NCBI GenBank assembly: GCA_964495085.1
Contig: CAZBUK010000068.1
Location: forward strand, 1-22,321
DNA from: CAZBUK01 sp964495085
Lineage (GTDB): Bacteria > Bacteroidota > Ignavibacteria > T3Sed10-11
DNA: 22,321 nucleotides
Direction: 5' to 3'
A program made the translations under genes and the position numbers. The notes beneath the pieces are model-generated. The model made no database searches and was not told the origin of the DNA. It saw only the letters and a list, made by a program, of their open reading frames with translations. The first letter of the stretch is position 1, and each line of letters starts with the position of its first letter. Shown here piece by piece: positions 14,988 through 22,321 of this stretch.

Positions 14988-16355
14988 TTATCGCTGCATC
15001 AATTGTTCAATCTGTTCTGCGCTCCTGGGCAGCTCGCGCGACAGACGGATAGAGCCCGATTCCGTGAGCAGGTACATATCTTCTATTCTGATGCCGATAT
15101 CTTCGTCGGGAATATAAATGCCGGGTTCGATCGTAATGACGTCGCCGGGCCGGAGCGGGGTCTCCTCCGAGCCCACGTCGTGAACCTGGAGACCTACAAA
15201 GTGACTCACTCCGTGAATAAAATAGGATCCCAACGGATTACCCGCGGCATCCTGCCCCTGCGAATTGATGTGATTGAAGGCAATTTTCCTCAAATCGAAA
15301 ATCGTCAATCCGGGCCGGAGTTGTTCGGCAACCGCGATATGAGCCCCGAGGACTACATCATATATCTCGCGCTGCCTCGGTGTAAAACTTCCGCTTACCG
15401 GATAGGTACGCGTAATATCCGCACAATAAAAGCCGTAGCGTGCACCTATGTCGACCACCACGAGATCACCCGCTTCCATCCGGCGAATGCTCTGGTCGTA
15501 GTGCAGCACAGTCGAATAGAAACCCGATCCGACAATCGAGGGAAATGCCGGACCCTCCGCTCCGCTCTTTCTGAAAATATATTCGAGCAGCGCCTGGACT
15601 TCATACTCATAGATACCCGGGCCGATCTTTCCCGCAACCTCACGATGGGCTTCGAGGGTAATGTCTATCGCATGCTGCGTGAGCCTCAGTTCCTCCGGAG
15701 ATTTATTTCTTCGCAGGTCGACGACATCGTCGATAATATTCCTGACCGTCAGCGCCGGAATTTCCTCTCTGAGCTCCGACGCCAGCCGGTGCTCATACGA
15801 ATTACTCCCGGACAATATCAGAGAGAGAATTTCTCCGCGATTCAGGTAAGAAGCGAGTGTCCGCCGCCAATCGGGAACCGGACGTCTTCGCGCATCTATG
15901 GTAATTTCCCCCGCCTGCGTGGATCGGATATCGGATATTCCGGTGAACTCACGGGCATCCGGACCCGGTCCTAACTTCGGTCCCGTCCAACGTTCGATCG
16001 GAAGATTTCGTTCGGGTATAAAAAGAATTTCTTTTCGCTCGGCCGGCAGCAGGAAGAGAACCGCATTGGGAATTTCAAGACCGGTAAAGTAGAAGAAATT
16101 GTTCTCTTGTCTGAACGTTCCGACGTCTCCGTATCCCCGATCGTCGCCGCGGCCGGTTAGTACGACAATTCCGTCCCGAACGCGGTCCATCAACCGGTCA
16201 CGGCGTGCTTTATATTCCGATTGGGGACTCCGGTCGGTAATGTAGGTGCCGCTGCGGTATTCGATCGGCAATTCCTGGACATAGAGCGGGAACTGGACGG
16301 CGAGCAGAAGAAAAGAGACAACAAGGTATCTGGTGTGCATAGAAAGGTTCGGCAT
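14988..16355 (-). CDS. Secreted Xaa-Pro aminopeptidase (M24B peptidase)
   Basis: The product is a PepP-type metallopeptidase that removes an N-terminal residue before proline. The N-terminal AMP_N domain spans about 35-170 (DNFFYFTG-like ENNFFYFTGLEIPNAVLFL). The catalytic pita-bread domain follows, with the full set of metal ligands: D302 in VVDIGARYG, D313 in CADITRTYP, H385 in HGVSHFVGLQVHD, E410 in ITIEPGIY and E425 in RIEDMYL. A hydrophobic N-terminus (YLVVSFLLLAVQFPLYV) is a probable signal peptide, unlike cytoplasmic PepP of E. coli, so it is probably periplasmic. A second ATG five codons in (16340) is equally possible; neither has a ribosome site. Confidence 0.93.
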   Translation of the reverse strand: MPNLSMHTRYLVVSFLLLAVQFPLYVQELPIEYRSGTYITDRSPQSEYKARRDRLMDRVRDGIVVLTGRGDDRGYGDVGTFRQENNFFYFTGLEIPNAVLFLLPAERKEILFIPERNLPIERWTGPKLGPGPDAREFTGISDIRSTQAGEITIDARRRPVPDWRRTLASYLNRGEILSLILSGSNSYEHRLASELREEIPALTVRNIIDDVVDLRRNKSPEELRLTQHAIDITLEAHREVAGKIGPGIYEYEVQALLEYIFRKSGAEGPAFPSIVGSGFYSTVLHYDQSIRRMEAGDLVVVDIGARYGFYCADITRTYPVSGSFTPRQREIYDVVLGAHIAVAEQLRPGLTIFDLRKIAFNHINSQGQDAAGNPLGSYFIHGVSHFVGLQVHDVGSEETPLRPGDVITIEPGIYIPDEDIGIRIEDMYLLTESGSIRLSRELPRSAEQIEQLMQR

Positions 16356-16387
16356 TATTTGTGGGAAACGATTAGTGGTACGCAGGA

Positions 16388-16416
16388 TTCCCGATTTCGA
16401 GCAGTCGCATCGGGAA
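16388..16416 (-). other. Hairpin between ispG and the peptidase gene
   Basis: TTCCCGAT (minus, 16416-16409) pairs perfectly with ATCGGGAA (16395-16388) around a 13-base loop. It lies 27 bases after the ispG stop and has no U-tract. It may end or stabilise the ispG message. Confidence 0.5.
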
Positions 16417-16442
16417 GCAATTTTTCGGAACGGATCGAATCG

Positions 16443-17594
16443 TCACACCATCAGCATCTCAACCTTCCCGTTTTCCTCTTCAACTTTGAAATTCATAACT
16501 TCTTCGATAACGGCTTTGACGATATCCTCCTCTTTTACCCTTCGCAGTACTTCACCTTTCCGGTAGAGAATACCGACTCCCTTCCCGCACGCAACGCCGA
16601 TGTCGGCTTCGCTCGCCTCCCCGGGTCCGTTCACTACGCAGCCGAGGATCGCGACCTTGACGGGTTTCTTGACATGCGAGAGCGCGTTCTCGAGCTGCTC
16701 CATAATGCTGAACAGATCGACCTCGAGACGACCGCACGTCGGACAGGCGATCAATTCAACGTTTCTGGATGCGAGGCCGAGGGATCTGAGGATATCCTTC
16801 CCTACTTCGACTTCTTTTTCCGGCAGATCGGTGAGCGATACCCTGATCGTATCGCCGATACCTTCGGCGAGCAGCGTTCCGATACCCACTGCGGACTTAA
16901 TGGTACCTACCCGGGCGGTTCCGGCTTCGGTAACGCCGAGATGCAGCGGATAGTCGGTTCGTTCGGCGATCAAGCGGTATGCTTCGATCATCAGCCGTAC
17001 GTCCGTGGATTTCACCGAGATGATCACGTCTCTGAATCCGATTTCTTCGCAGATCGCGGCATGGCGCATTGCACTCTCGAAGAGCGCTTCAGCGGTGGGA
17101 TAGCCGTGCTTCTCAAGAATATCTTCTTCCAACGAACCGCTGTTCACACCGATTCGTATGGGAATGTTCCGTTCCTTCGCGGCATTCAGCACGCGATGGA
17201 TCCGGTCGATCTTCCCGATATTTCCCGGATTGATTCTTACCTTTGCGACTCCCGCTTTGATCGCTTCGAGCGCGAAGACATGGTTGAAATGAATATCGGC
17301 GACGATCGGTACTGAAACCTGCTTCACGATCTCATACATCGCCTGTGCGGCTTCCGCGTCGTTGACCGTCACGCGAACTATATCGGCGCCCGCCCCCGCG
17401 CACTGATTGATCTGCTCGACGGTCGCTTTCATGTCGCCTGTCTTTGTCTTCGTCATCGTCTGGACTGAGATCGGTGCATTCCCGCCGACCGGAATCGATC
17501 CGACCATAACGCGTCTGGAATTCCTCCTTTTGAACGGAAATGTGGCAACCGGCTGGTTCTCTTCCTGTACAACGATCGGGAGCTCTGTTTTCAT
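16443..17594 (-). CDS. ispG: 4-hydroxy-3-methylbut-2-enyl diphosphate synthase (IspG/GcpE)
   Basis: This 383-residue enzyme converts MEcPP to HMBPP in the MEP pathway of isoprenoid synthesis, using a [4Fe-4S] cluster. The barrel domain holds PISVQTMTKTKTGD at 41-54, NPGNIG at 122-127 and LHLGVTEAG at 217-225. The cluster ligands are C284 and C287 in CPTCGR and C319 in LGCVVNGPGE, with E326. It is the short bacterial form, not the long form with an inserted domain found in Bacteroidia, Chlorobi and plants. Its ATG overlaps the rhomboid stop by four bases (ATGA), so translation is coupled. Confidence 0.97.
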   Translation of the reverse strand: MKTELPIVVQEENQPVATFPFKRRNSRRVMVGSIPVGGNAPISVQTMTKTKTGDMKATVEQINQCAGAGADIVRVTVNDAEAAQAMYEIVKQVSVPIVADIHFNHVFALEAIKAGVAKVRINPGNIGKIDRIHRVLNAAKERNIPIRIGVNSGSLEEDILEKHGYPTAEALFESAMRHAAICEEIGFRDVIISVKSTDVRLMIEAYRLIAERTDYPLHLGVTEAGTARVGTIKSAVGIGTLLAEGIGDTIRVSLTDLPEKEVEVGKDILRSLGLASRNVELIACPTCGRLEVDLFSIMEQLENALSHVKKPVKVAILGCVVNGPGEASEADIGVACGKGVGILYRKGEVLRRVKEEDIVKAVIEEVMNFKVEEENGKVEMLMV

Positions 17595-18496
17595 TTTAGT
17601 TTCTGACTCGCTTCGAATAATATTTTTTTCTCTTCCGCGGTTAAATTCTGATAACCGGACTTGCTGATCTTATCCAGAATCTCATCGATCCGGTTCTGAT
17701 CGATGGTCCCGTCGCGTTTTCCCTGATCCTTCGGAATATCGTAGTACTTTGCATCCTGTATGTCCGCGCTGCCCCGATGATGCTTGAGGCTGCCGGTCCG
17801 GCTATTCCTGAATCCGGCGAACCATCGCTTTACCGGTATCCGGTCCCATTCCGCCATCAGATAAAGAAATCCGACGAGCGCTCCGCCGAGATGTGCAAAG
17901 TGGGCGACTCCGCTCCTCGTGCCCATCACGCCGTTGAAGAGTTCGAGCAGAATGAAGAACGTTATGAAATATTTAGCTTTGACCGGAAACAAGAAATAGA
18001 TGAAGATCGGGCGGTCCGGATACATCATCGCGAATGCGAGGAGTACGCCGTACACAGCTCCGGAAGCGCCGACAGTCGGGGCGACTTGTGCGAACAGCGG
18101 AGCAATGAAGAGATTCGTCAATCCCGCTCCTACCCCGCAGAGGAGATAATAGAAGAGGAATTTTTTCGATCCCCAGACGTTTTCGAGTTCCATACCGAAC
18201 ATCCAGAGCGCGAACATATTGAAGAAGAGATGCATAAATCCGCCGTGCAGGAAGAGGTAGGTAACAAGCTGCCATGGCCAGAAACCCATCCCGATCGGAC
18301 GAAGCGCGAAATAATACATTATATAATTATATAGCGGAATATCGCCGATGCGAAACTGCCCGAGCAGGTACGAAGCGATGAATACCGCAATATTTGTTAG
18401 CAACAGCAATTTGATTACCGGCGGGAAAAAGCTGAACCCCCCTCCGAAAAAACTCGGTCTTTGATATTGTCCGCCGCCGTAATTGTAATTTCTCAT
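17591..18496 (-). CDS. Rhomboid-family intramembrane serine protease
   Basis: The 301-residue protein has six membrane helices at about 27-225 with the rhomboid motifs HGGFMHLFFNMFALWMFG at 84-101, the catalytic Ser S145 in GASGAVYG and the catalytic His H202 in AHFAHLGGALVGF. A soluble C-terminal tail of about 75 residues ends in a charged helix (IDEILDKISKSGYQNLTAEE). A short Gly/Tyr-rich N-terminus precedes helix 1. Rhomboids cut single-helix membrane proteins within the bilayer; the substrate here is unknown. It overlaps ispG by four bases. There is a weak GAAGAA site before the ATG. Confidence 0.95.
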   Translation of the reverse strand: MRNYNYGGGQYQRPSFFGGGFSFFPPVIKLLLLTNIAVFIASYLLGQFRIGDIPLYNYIMYYFALRPIGMGFWPWQLVTYLFLHGGFMHLFFNMFALWMFGMELENVWGSKKFLFYYLLCGVGAGLTNLFIAPLFAQVAPTVGASGAVYGVLLAFAMMYPDRPIFIYFLFPVKAKYFITFFILLELFNGVMGTRSGVAHFAHLGGALVGFLYLMAEWDRIPVKRWFAGFRNSRTGSLKHHRGSADIQDAKYYDIPKDQGKRDGTIDQNRIDEILDKISKSGYQNLTAEEKKILFEASQKLK

Positions 18497-18581
18497 AGCA
18501 GTTCTTCTACTATTCCCATATTGTAGCTAAAACACCTGCAAAAATGGATTGGTTCATATTAATACCGCCGAATATTTCTAA

Positions 18582-18626
18582 TTGACGGTAACCGTCCGGG
18601 AATCGTTCCCGGATAGTGCCCGTCAA
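18582..18626 (-). other. Structured RNA segment after pgk
   Basis: On the minus strand an outer stem TTGACGG/CCGTCAA encloses a perfect inner hairpin TCCGGGAA-CGA-TTCCCGGA. The segment starts eight bases after the pgk stop. The 3' part can instead form GACGGT/ACCGTC, which competes with the outer stem. No U-tract follows. It could be a 3' end stabiliser, an attenuator before the rhomboid gene, or a terminator of unusual type. Confidence 0.5.
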
Positions 18627-18633
18627 ATCCGGT

Positions 18634-19830
18634 TTATTTATTCGTGAGTGCATCCACTCCGGGAAGAGCCTTCCCTTCGAGGAATTCGAGAGACGCCCCG
18701 CCGCCGGTTGAGACGTGGGAAACCTGTTTTTCAAGTCCGATTTTCGAGATAGCCGCTGCCGAGTCTCCGCCTCCCACGATGGTCGTCGCGCCTTTCGCGG
18801 TCGCATCGACAAGGGCATGGGCAATTTCATTCGTTCCTTTCGCAAATGTATCGACCTCGAACACACCCATCGGGCCGTTCCAGACGATGGTCTTCGCGTT
18901 CATAATCTCGTTCCGGAATTTATCGATCGTTTTCGGACCTATATCGAGCGCCATCCGATCGGGCCGGATCGATCCGGCGTCTACCACTTCCGGAACCGCA
19001 TCCTTGTCGATCTTCTCGGCGATGATGCAGTCGACCGGCAGGAGCAACCGCACTTTCTTTTCCGCCGCTTTACTCATAATTTCCTTCGCGAGTTCGATCT
19101 TATCCGCCTCGAGCAGGGATGTTCCGATTTCTTTCCCCTCAGCTTTATAAAATGTATATGCCATGCCGCCTCCGATGATGAGTCCGTCCACCTTATCGAG
19201 AAGGTTGGAAATGACGTCGATCTTTCCGGAGATCTTGGCGCCGCCGAGTATGGCGAGATACGGCCGTTCAGGGTTTCCGACCGCTTTGCCGAGGTAATCC
19301 AGTTCCTTCTGCATCAGATAGCCGGCAGCGCACTGTCTGAAATGTTTTGTAACTCCATCCGTGGATGCGTGCGCGCGATGGGCGCTGCCGAAGGCGTCGT
19401 TTATATATATCTCTCCGAGCCGGGCAAGCTTTGCGGCGAATTCGGAGTCATTCTTCTCTTCTTCCGAGTAAAACCGCAGGTTCTCAAGCAGAAGCACTTC
19501 GCCGTCGGAAAGCTTCGCGGCCATCTCCTCGACTTCAACGCCGATGCAATCGGGAGCGAATTTCACCGGACTTCCGAGAAGTTCGCCGAGCTTATCCGCG
19601 ACCGGCCTGAGACTGAATTCCGGCTTGCGTTTTCCTTTCGGCCGTCCCAGATGGCTCATGAGTATCGCCCGGCCGTTCGAGTTGATGATTTTTTTCAGTG
19701 TCGGTAGCGTTTCCATGATGCGGGTTACGTCCGTCACGTTTCCGTTTTCATCCAGCGGGACATTGAAATCCACCCGCACCAGTACGCGTTTCCCGCGGAG
19801 TTCGAGATCATCGATGGTCAGTTTCTTCAT
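18634..19830 (-). CDS. pgk: Phosphoglycerate kinase
   Basis: The 398-residue protein is full length. It transfers phosphate from 1,3-bisphosphoglycerate to ADP. Motifs in order: RVLVRVDFNVPLDENG at 14-29, HLGRPKGKRKPEFSLRPVA at about 60-78, the nucleotide-domain GGAKISGKIDVISNLL, GGGMAYTF, VWNGPMGVFE and the C-terminal GGGDSAAAISKIG...STGGGASLEFLEG. A GAGGTG site lies about ten bases before the ATG. It is next to gapA, the preceding glycolytic step, and 212 bases separate them. Confidence 0.98.
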   Translation of the reverse strand: MKKLTIDDLELRGKRVLVRVDFNVPLDENGNVTDVTRIMETLPTLKKIINSNGRAILMSHLGRPKGKRKPEFSLRPVADKLGELLGSPVKFAPDCIGVEVEEMAAKLSDGEVLLLENLRFYSEEEKNDSEFAAKLARLGEIYINDAFGSAHRAHASTDGVTKHFRQCAAGYLMQKELDYLGKAVGNPERPYLAILGGAKISGKIDVISNLLDKVDGLIIGGGMAYTFYKAEGKEIGTSLLEADKIELAKEIMSKAAEKKVRLLLPVDCIIAEKIDKDAVPEVVDAGSIRPDRMALDIGPKTIDKFRNEIMNAKTIVWNGPMGVFEVDTFAKGTNEIAHALVDATAKGATTIVGGGDSAAAISKIGLEKQVSHVSTGGGASLEFLEGKALPGVDALTNK

Positions 19831-19988
19831 ATTCTATTCACCTCTATGGTCAGTCGGTGGTTGATAGTAAAAAAAATCGTCCCCCATCGTCGGGATTATA
19901 TGCTGCGGGAGATTCTCTTTATTCGCCAGATACGATGCGACCATGTCGCTGCACATAGAGAAACGACGGAAAACGTTATAGAGAGATA

Positions 19989-20021
19989 GACGGTACGGCG
20001 CGTGTTCCGCACCGTACCGTC
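19989..20021 (-). other. Strong hairpin between gapA and pgk
   Basis: On the minus strand a 14-pair stem (GACGGTACGG and CCGTACCGTC with TGCG/CGCG inside, one U-G) closes on a GAACA loop, 22 bases after the gapA stop. There is no U-tract. Likely roles are protection of the gapA 3' end or partial termination, giving different levels of gapA and pgk. Confidence 0.65.
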
Positions 20022-20042
20022 CGATGATGGTGTCGGTCCGTA

Positions 20043-21038
20043 TTACCGGCCAAGCTTGAGCAGCAGATCAACTGTACGGCAGGAGTATCCCCACTCATTA
20101 TCGTACCAGCCGACAACTTTCACGATATTGTCTTTCGCCATGGTAGAGAGCGAATCGAAGATACAAGAATGCGGATTACCGATAATGTCGACCGATACCA
20201 GAGGTTCGGTGGAATACTCTAGAATCCCTTTCAGAGAGGTATCCGCGGCTTTTTTCATCTGTTCATTTACCTGTTCGGCGGTAATGTCGGTTTCGAGTTC
20301 CGCAACGAAATCGGTGATAGACCCGTCGGCAACCGGTACCCGGAGCGCGAACCCGTCGAGCTTCCCTTCCATCTCAGGCATCACCTTGCCGACCGTTCGT
20401 GCGGCTCCGGTCGTCGTCGGAATGATCGACTGAGCGGCTGCACGTGCGCGGCGTAAGTCTTTATGGGGCAGATCAAGCAATTGCTGGTCGTTCGTGTAAG
20501 CATGCACGGTGGTCATCAAACCCTTCTTAATTTTAAAGTTTTCATGAAGCACTTTGACCATCGGTGCGAGACAGTTTGTCGTGCACGATGCATTGGATAT
20601 CAATTTTTCATTCCCCGTAAGGACGTTATCGTTGACGCCGAGAACTATCGTTGCATCGACCTTATCTTTTGCCGGTGCGGTCAAAAGGACTTTCTTCGCT
20701 CCCCCTTTTAAGTGGAGCTCCATCTGTTCACGTTTTGTGAATACGCCTGTGCCTTCAACGACGAGATCGACCCCGAGATCGCCCCAGGGAAGTTTCGAAG
20801 GATCCTTTTCCTTCATAACCTTGTAGGATTTTCCGTTCACGATAATAGCATCGCCGTCGACCTTTACGTCTCCGTTAAATTTTCCGTGGACTGAATCATA
20901 TTTTAAGAGATGACCGAGCGTTTTCGCATCCGTAAGATCATTGATTGCAACGAATTCGATCCCGCCGACTTCCAATGCCCGCCGGAATACCAGTCTCCCG
21001 ATTCGGCCGAATCCGTTGATCGCAACTTTAATAGACAT
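20043..21038 (-). CDS. gapA: Glyceraldehyde-3-phosphate dehydrogenase
   Basis: The 331-residue enzyme oxidises glyceraldehyde 3-phosphate to 1,3-bisphosphoglycerate. It has the Rossmann motif INGFGRIGR at 7-15, D34 in AINDL, which favours NAD over NADP, the catalytic C152 in SNASCTTNCLAP and H179 in TTVHAYTNDQ, and WYDNEWGYS near the C-terminus. A perfect AAGGAGG site precedes the ATG by six bases. It has its own promoter and a possible operator upstream, and pgk downstream. Confidence 0.98.
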   Translation of the reverse strand: MSIKVAINGFGRIGRLVFRRALEVGGIEFVAINDLTDAKTLGHLLKYDSVHGKFNGDVKVDGDAIIVNGKSYKVMKEKDPSKLPWGDLGVDLVVEGTGVFTKREQMELHLKGGAKKVLLTAPAKDKVDATIVLGVNDNVLTGNEKLISNASCTTNCLAPMVKVLHENFKIKKGLMTTVHAYTNDQQLLDLPHKDLRRARAAAQSIIPTTTGAARTVGKVMPEMEGKLDGFALRVPVADGSITDFVAELETDITAEQVNEQMKKAADTSLKGILEYSTEPLVSVDIIGNPHSCIFDSLSTMAKDNIVKVVGWYDNEWGYSCRTVDLLLKLGR

Positions 21039-21130
21039 TTTTTCCTCCTTGCCTATCGCATGAATATGTTCTGTAGATTAGAGATTAAGCGATATAACCT
21101 TCCCTTTCAGGGTCCGATACCGTCTAACCC

Positions 21131-21152
21131 TCTTATGTAAATACACATAAGA
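21131..21152. promoter_or_regulatory. Candidate gapA operator, TCTTATGT-N6-ACATAAGA
   Basis: A perfect inverted repeat with eight-base arms begins three bases after the gapA -7 box and covers the expected transcription start. This is where a repressor would block initiation. It could alternatively be a hairpin at the 5' end of the message. Confidence 0.45.
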
Positions 21153-21154
21153 CT

Positions 21155-21185
21155 CAAATTTACCAATAAGCGTACCAAAAGTCAA
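21155..21185 (-). promoter_or_regulatory. Promoter of gapA (TTG-N20-TAAATTTG)
   Basis: On the minus strand TTG (21185-21183, within CTTGAC) is followed after 20 bases by TAAATTTG (21162-21155). The pattern and spacing match the promoter of the lipoprotein gene at 3203-3234. The message would begin near 21150, about 110 bases before the gapA ATG. Confidence 0.6.
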
Positions 21186-21244
21186 GAAAAAACGCTCTTA
21201 TCGACCACCAAATGCGTAATTATCGGCACTTTACACTTTGGACC

Positions 21245-21275
21245 GATACCCGCAGCCAGACCTGATCCGGGTATC
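21245..21275 (-). other. Hairpin at the end of comF
   Basis: GATACCCG and CGGGTATC pair perfectly around a 15-base loop, and one arm overlaps the comF stop codon. No U-tract follows. It probably marks the 3' end of the uvrB-comF message. Confidence 0.5.
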
Positions 21276-22002
21276 AACGAGGTGATAATGGAGCATATGC
21301 GATCGAAAAAAAGTACAGATAATCGTAATAATTACGCGGCACCGATGATCCGACTTCGCCAATAGTTGATCCAGTCGTGATAACGTCGTCGACGATCGCC
21401 AGTTTCGACAATCGGTCCGTCTTGTGGAGCCGAAACTCGAATGCACCGCGGACGTTCCGGCTTCGTTCGTCGAGCGATAAACGGGTCTGGGATCCGGTTT
21501 TCCTGTTCCTTCCGAGTATATCGGTACGGACTACGGCTCCCGTTATATCGGATATTCCACGGCATATATACAGCGATTGATTGTATCCCCGCTCCCGTTC
21601 CTTTGCGGGGTGCAGCGGGACCGGAGCGAGAGTCCAGGTATGATCCACCGCAAACTCGTTGAGGAGCGATTCGCCGAGGCGCCGGCCGAGGAGTTTTCCG
21701 ACGGCATGCATGCCCGAGTATTTCAATGCATGGAGGAGTTTCTGGAGGGCTCCCTCATTGTTGAACTCGAACGACGAATATGCATCCGCTAACGAAGGTA
21801 GTTTACTGCGGCAATGTTCCCGCAACTCGGTGTGAACGGTGGAGTCTTTTACGATCGGCTCGAAGTCCGAGAGGCATCGGGGACAGACAAGTCCGCCCTC
21901 CCCGGCGATGCCGGCACACGCGAGACAGACGGGCGGATAAATAAAATCTATCAATGGTGCGCAGACCCGATGACGGATAAAAGACCCGATAGCGGCGGAC
22001 AT
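21274..22002 (-). CDS. comF: ComF-family phosphoribosyltransferase-like protein
   Basis: The 242-residue protein has the N-terminal zinc finger of ComF (CLACAGIAGEGGLVCPRCL at 26-44) and the double-wing motif YSGMHAVGKLLG. PVPLHPAKERERGYNQS at about 137-153 and the PRPP-binding loop LAIVDDVITTGSTIGE at about 201-216 complete the family signature. ComF helps single-stranded DNA through the membrane during natural transformation. Its C-terminus after the PRPP loop is short (28 residues, ending AYAPLSPR) but coherent. It follows uvrB by 57 bases; no clear ribosome site. Confidence 0.93.
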   Translation of the reverse strand: MSAAIGSFIRHRVCAPLIDFIYPPVCLACAGIAGEGGLVCPRCLSDFEPIVKDSTVHTELREHCRSKLPSLADAYSSFEFNNEGALQKLLHALKYSGMHAVGKLLGRRLGESLLNEFAVDHTWTLAPVPLHPAKERERGYNQSLYICRGISDITGAVVRTDILGRNRKTGSQTRLSLDERSRNVRGAFEFRLHKTDRLSKLAIVDDVITTGSTIGEVGSSVPRNYYDYLYFFSIAYAPLSPR

Positions 22003-22059
22003 GCCGATACCCGTAGATGAGTTTAAAGATATTTGATTCAGAAAGCCAGGGCGACGGGT

Positions 22060-22321
22060 TTACGATTTGTCTTTTAGTCTGAGTATCTCATCGCGAAGTT
22101 CAGCGGCGCGCTCGAACTCCAGATCTTTTGCGGCTCTTCTCATTTCCCGTTCGAGTTCATCGAGTAGATCTTTCTTCTGGTCAGCCGTCAGATATTGAAT
22201 TGTCTTATCGGCGGCGATCGGAAATGCCGACCGGTCGCGATCCCGACCTCGTCTGATATCGGCTACGGCGGTAGCGGCCATCACCTCTTCGAGACTCTTG
22301 TATATGGTTTTCGGAACGATT
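22060..22321 (-). CDS. uvrB: UvrABC system protein B, C-terminal part (cut by window edge)
   Basis: The reading frame is open to the window edge. Its last 87 residues match the end of UvrB: IVPKTIYKSLEEVM with VADIRR, then the UVR domain QKKDLLDELEREMRRAAKDL and FERAAELRDEILRLK, which contacts UvrC. UvrB verifies DNA damage during nucleotide excision repair. An internal ATG at 22284 is not the start. comF follows in the same direction. Confidence 0.93.
   Translation of the reverse strand, partial: IVPKTIYKSLEEVMAATAVADIRRGRDRDRSAFPIAADKTIQYLTADQKKDLLDELEREMRRAAKDLEFERAAELRDEILRLKDKS

Noticed and set aside
14928..15974. Long plus-strand frame (348 codons) opposite the peptidase
   Set aside because: It lies antisense to the M24 peptidase, which has all its metal ligands; the opposite frame has no recognisable domain.
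16221..17315. Long plus-strand frame (364 codons) opposite ispG
   Set aside because: It is the mirror of a well-conserved ispG and the end of the peptidase gene; composition is not protein-like.
18510..18557. A 15-codon frame just before the rhomboid gene (MNQSIFAGVLATIWE)
   Set aside because: It has no convincing ribosome site, no leader-peptide character such as repeated regulatory codons, and is short enough to occur by chance.
18715..19707. Long plus-strand frame (330 codons) opposite pgk
   Set aside because: It is antisense to a full-length pgk and results from codon bias on the coding strand.
21274..21360. Possible frameshift at the end of comF near a run of seven Ts
   Set aside because: The last residues still read as a plausible strand (YFFSIAYA) and the stop is followed by a hairpin, so the short tail is probably natural.

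Overview
The window is a 22.3-kb stretch of ordinary bacterial chromosome, about 50% GC. Most genes lie on the minus strand; only dinB, a thiamine-salvage pair and one tRNA lie on the plus strand. Three intergenic sites fit a TTTG-N20-TAnnTTTG promoter pattern like that of Bacteroidota. ssb is followed by a GldE/CorC-type gene, as in Bacteroidota, and secreted genes are rich in lipoproteins. Against a typical Bacteroidota, many genes have strong Shine-Dalgarno sites (AAGGAGG type) and IspG is the short 383-residue form. My best guess is a marine or environmental lineage of the FCB superphylum outside classical Bacteroidia. This is inference; no marker gene here settles it.

Layout. (1) 129-2351, minus: a sodium/solute symporter (SSF) followed by a chain of overlapping tiny genes (97, 39, 54 and perhaps 22 residues), mostly one- or two-helix membrane proteins. 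(2) 2352-3344: a 433-bp gap with little in it, a small lipoprotein and its promoter. (3) 3345-6202, plus: DNA polymerase IV, then a TPP riboswitch controlling two different TenA-family enzymes, one with the active-site Glu (TenA_E) and one with the active-site Cys (TenA_C). (4) 6231-10685, minus: a secreted-protein island with two paralogous lipoprotein serpins, a SIMPL-domain protein and two small cysteine-containing lipoproteins. (5) 10824-10896, plus: tRNA-Lys(CTT). (6) 10991-22321, minus: a housekeeping block of uvrB (partial), comF, gapA, pgk, rhomboid protease, ispG, pepP-like peptidase, ssb, corC/gldE-like, gamma-glutamyltransferase and a small membrane protein.

How the genes fit together. 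gapA and pgk catalyse consecutive glycolytic steps. ispG feeds isoprenoid synthesis and its start overlaps the rhomboid stop. The TenA pair would recycle degraded thiamine pyrimidine under feedback from TPP. The serpin island looks like an envelope defence against proteases. Several intergenic spaces in the housekeeping block contain strong hairpins without a U-tract.

The sequence contains a run of 10 Ns at 11435-11444. Both flanks end in the same six bases. Collapsing this duplicate gives a normal end for gamma-glutamyltransferase and an overlapping start for the next gene, so the apparent fusion is an assembly artefact. I did not find a clearly new defence or mobile system. The most novel-looking items are the tiny-gene chain behind the symporter, the dual TenA riboswitch operon and the lipoprotein-serpin island.
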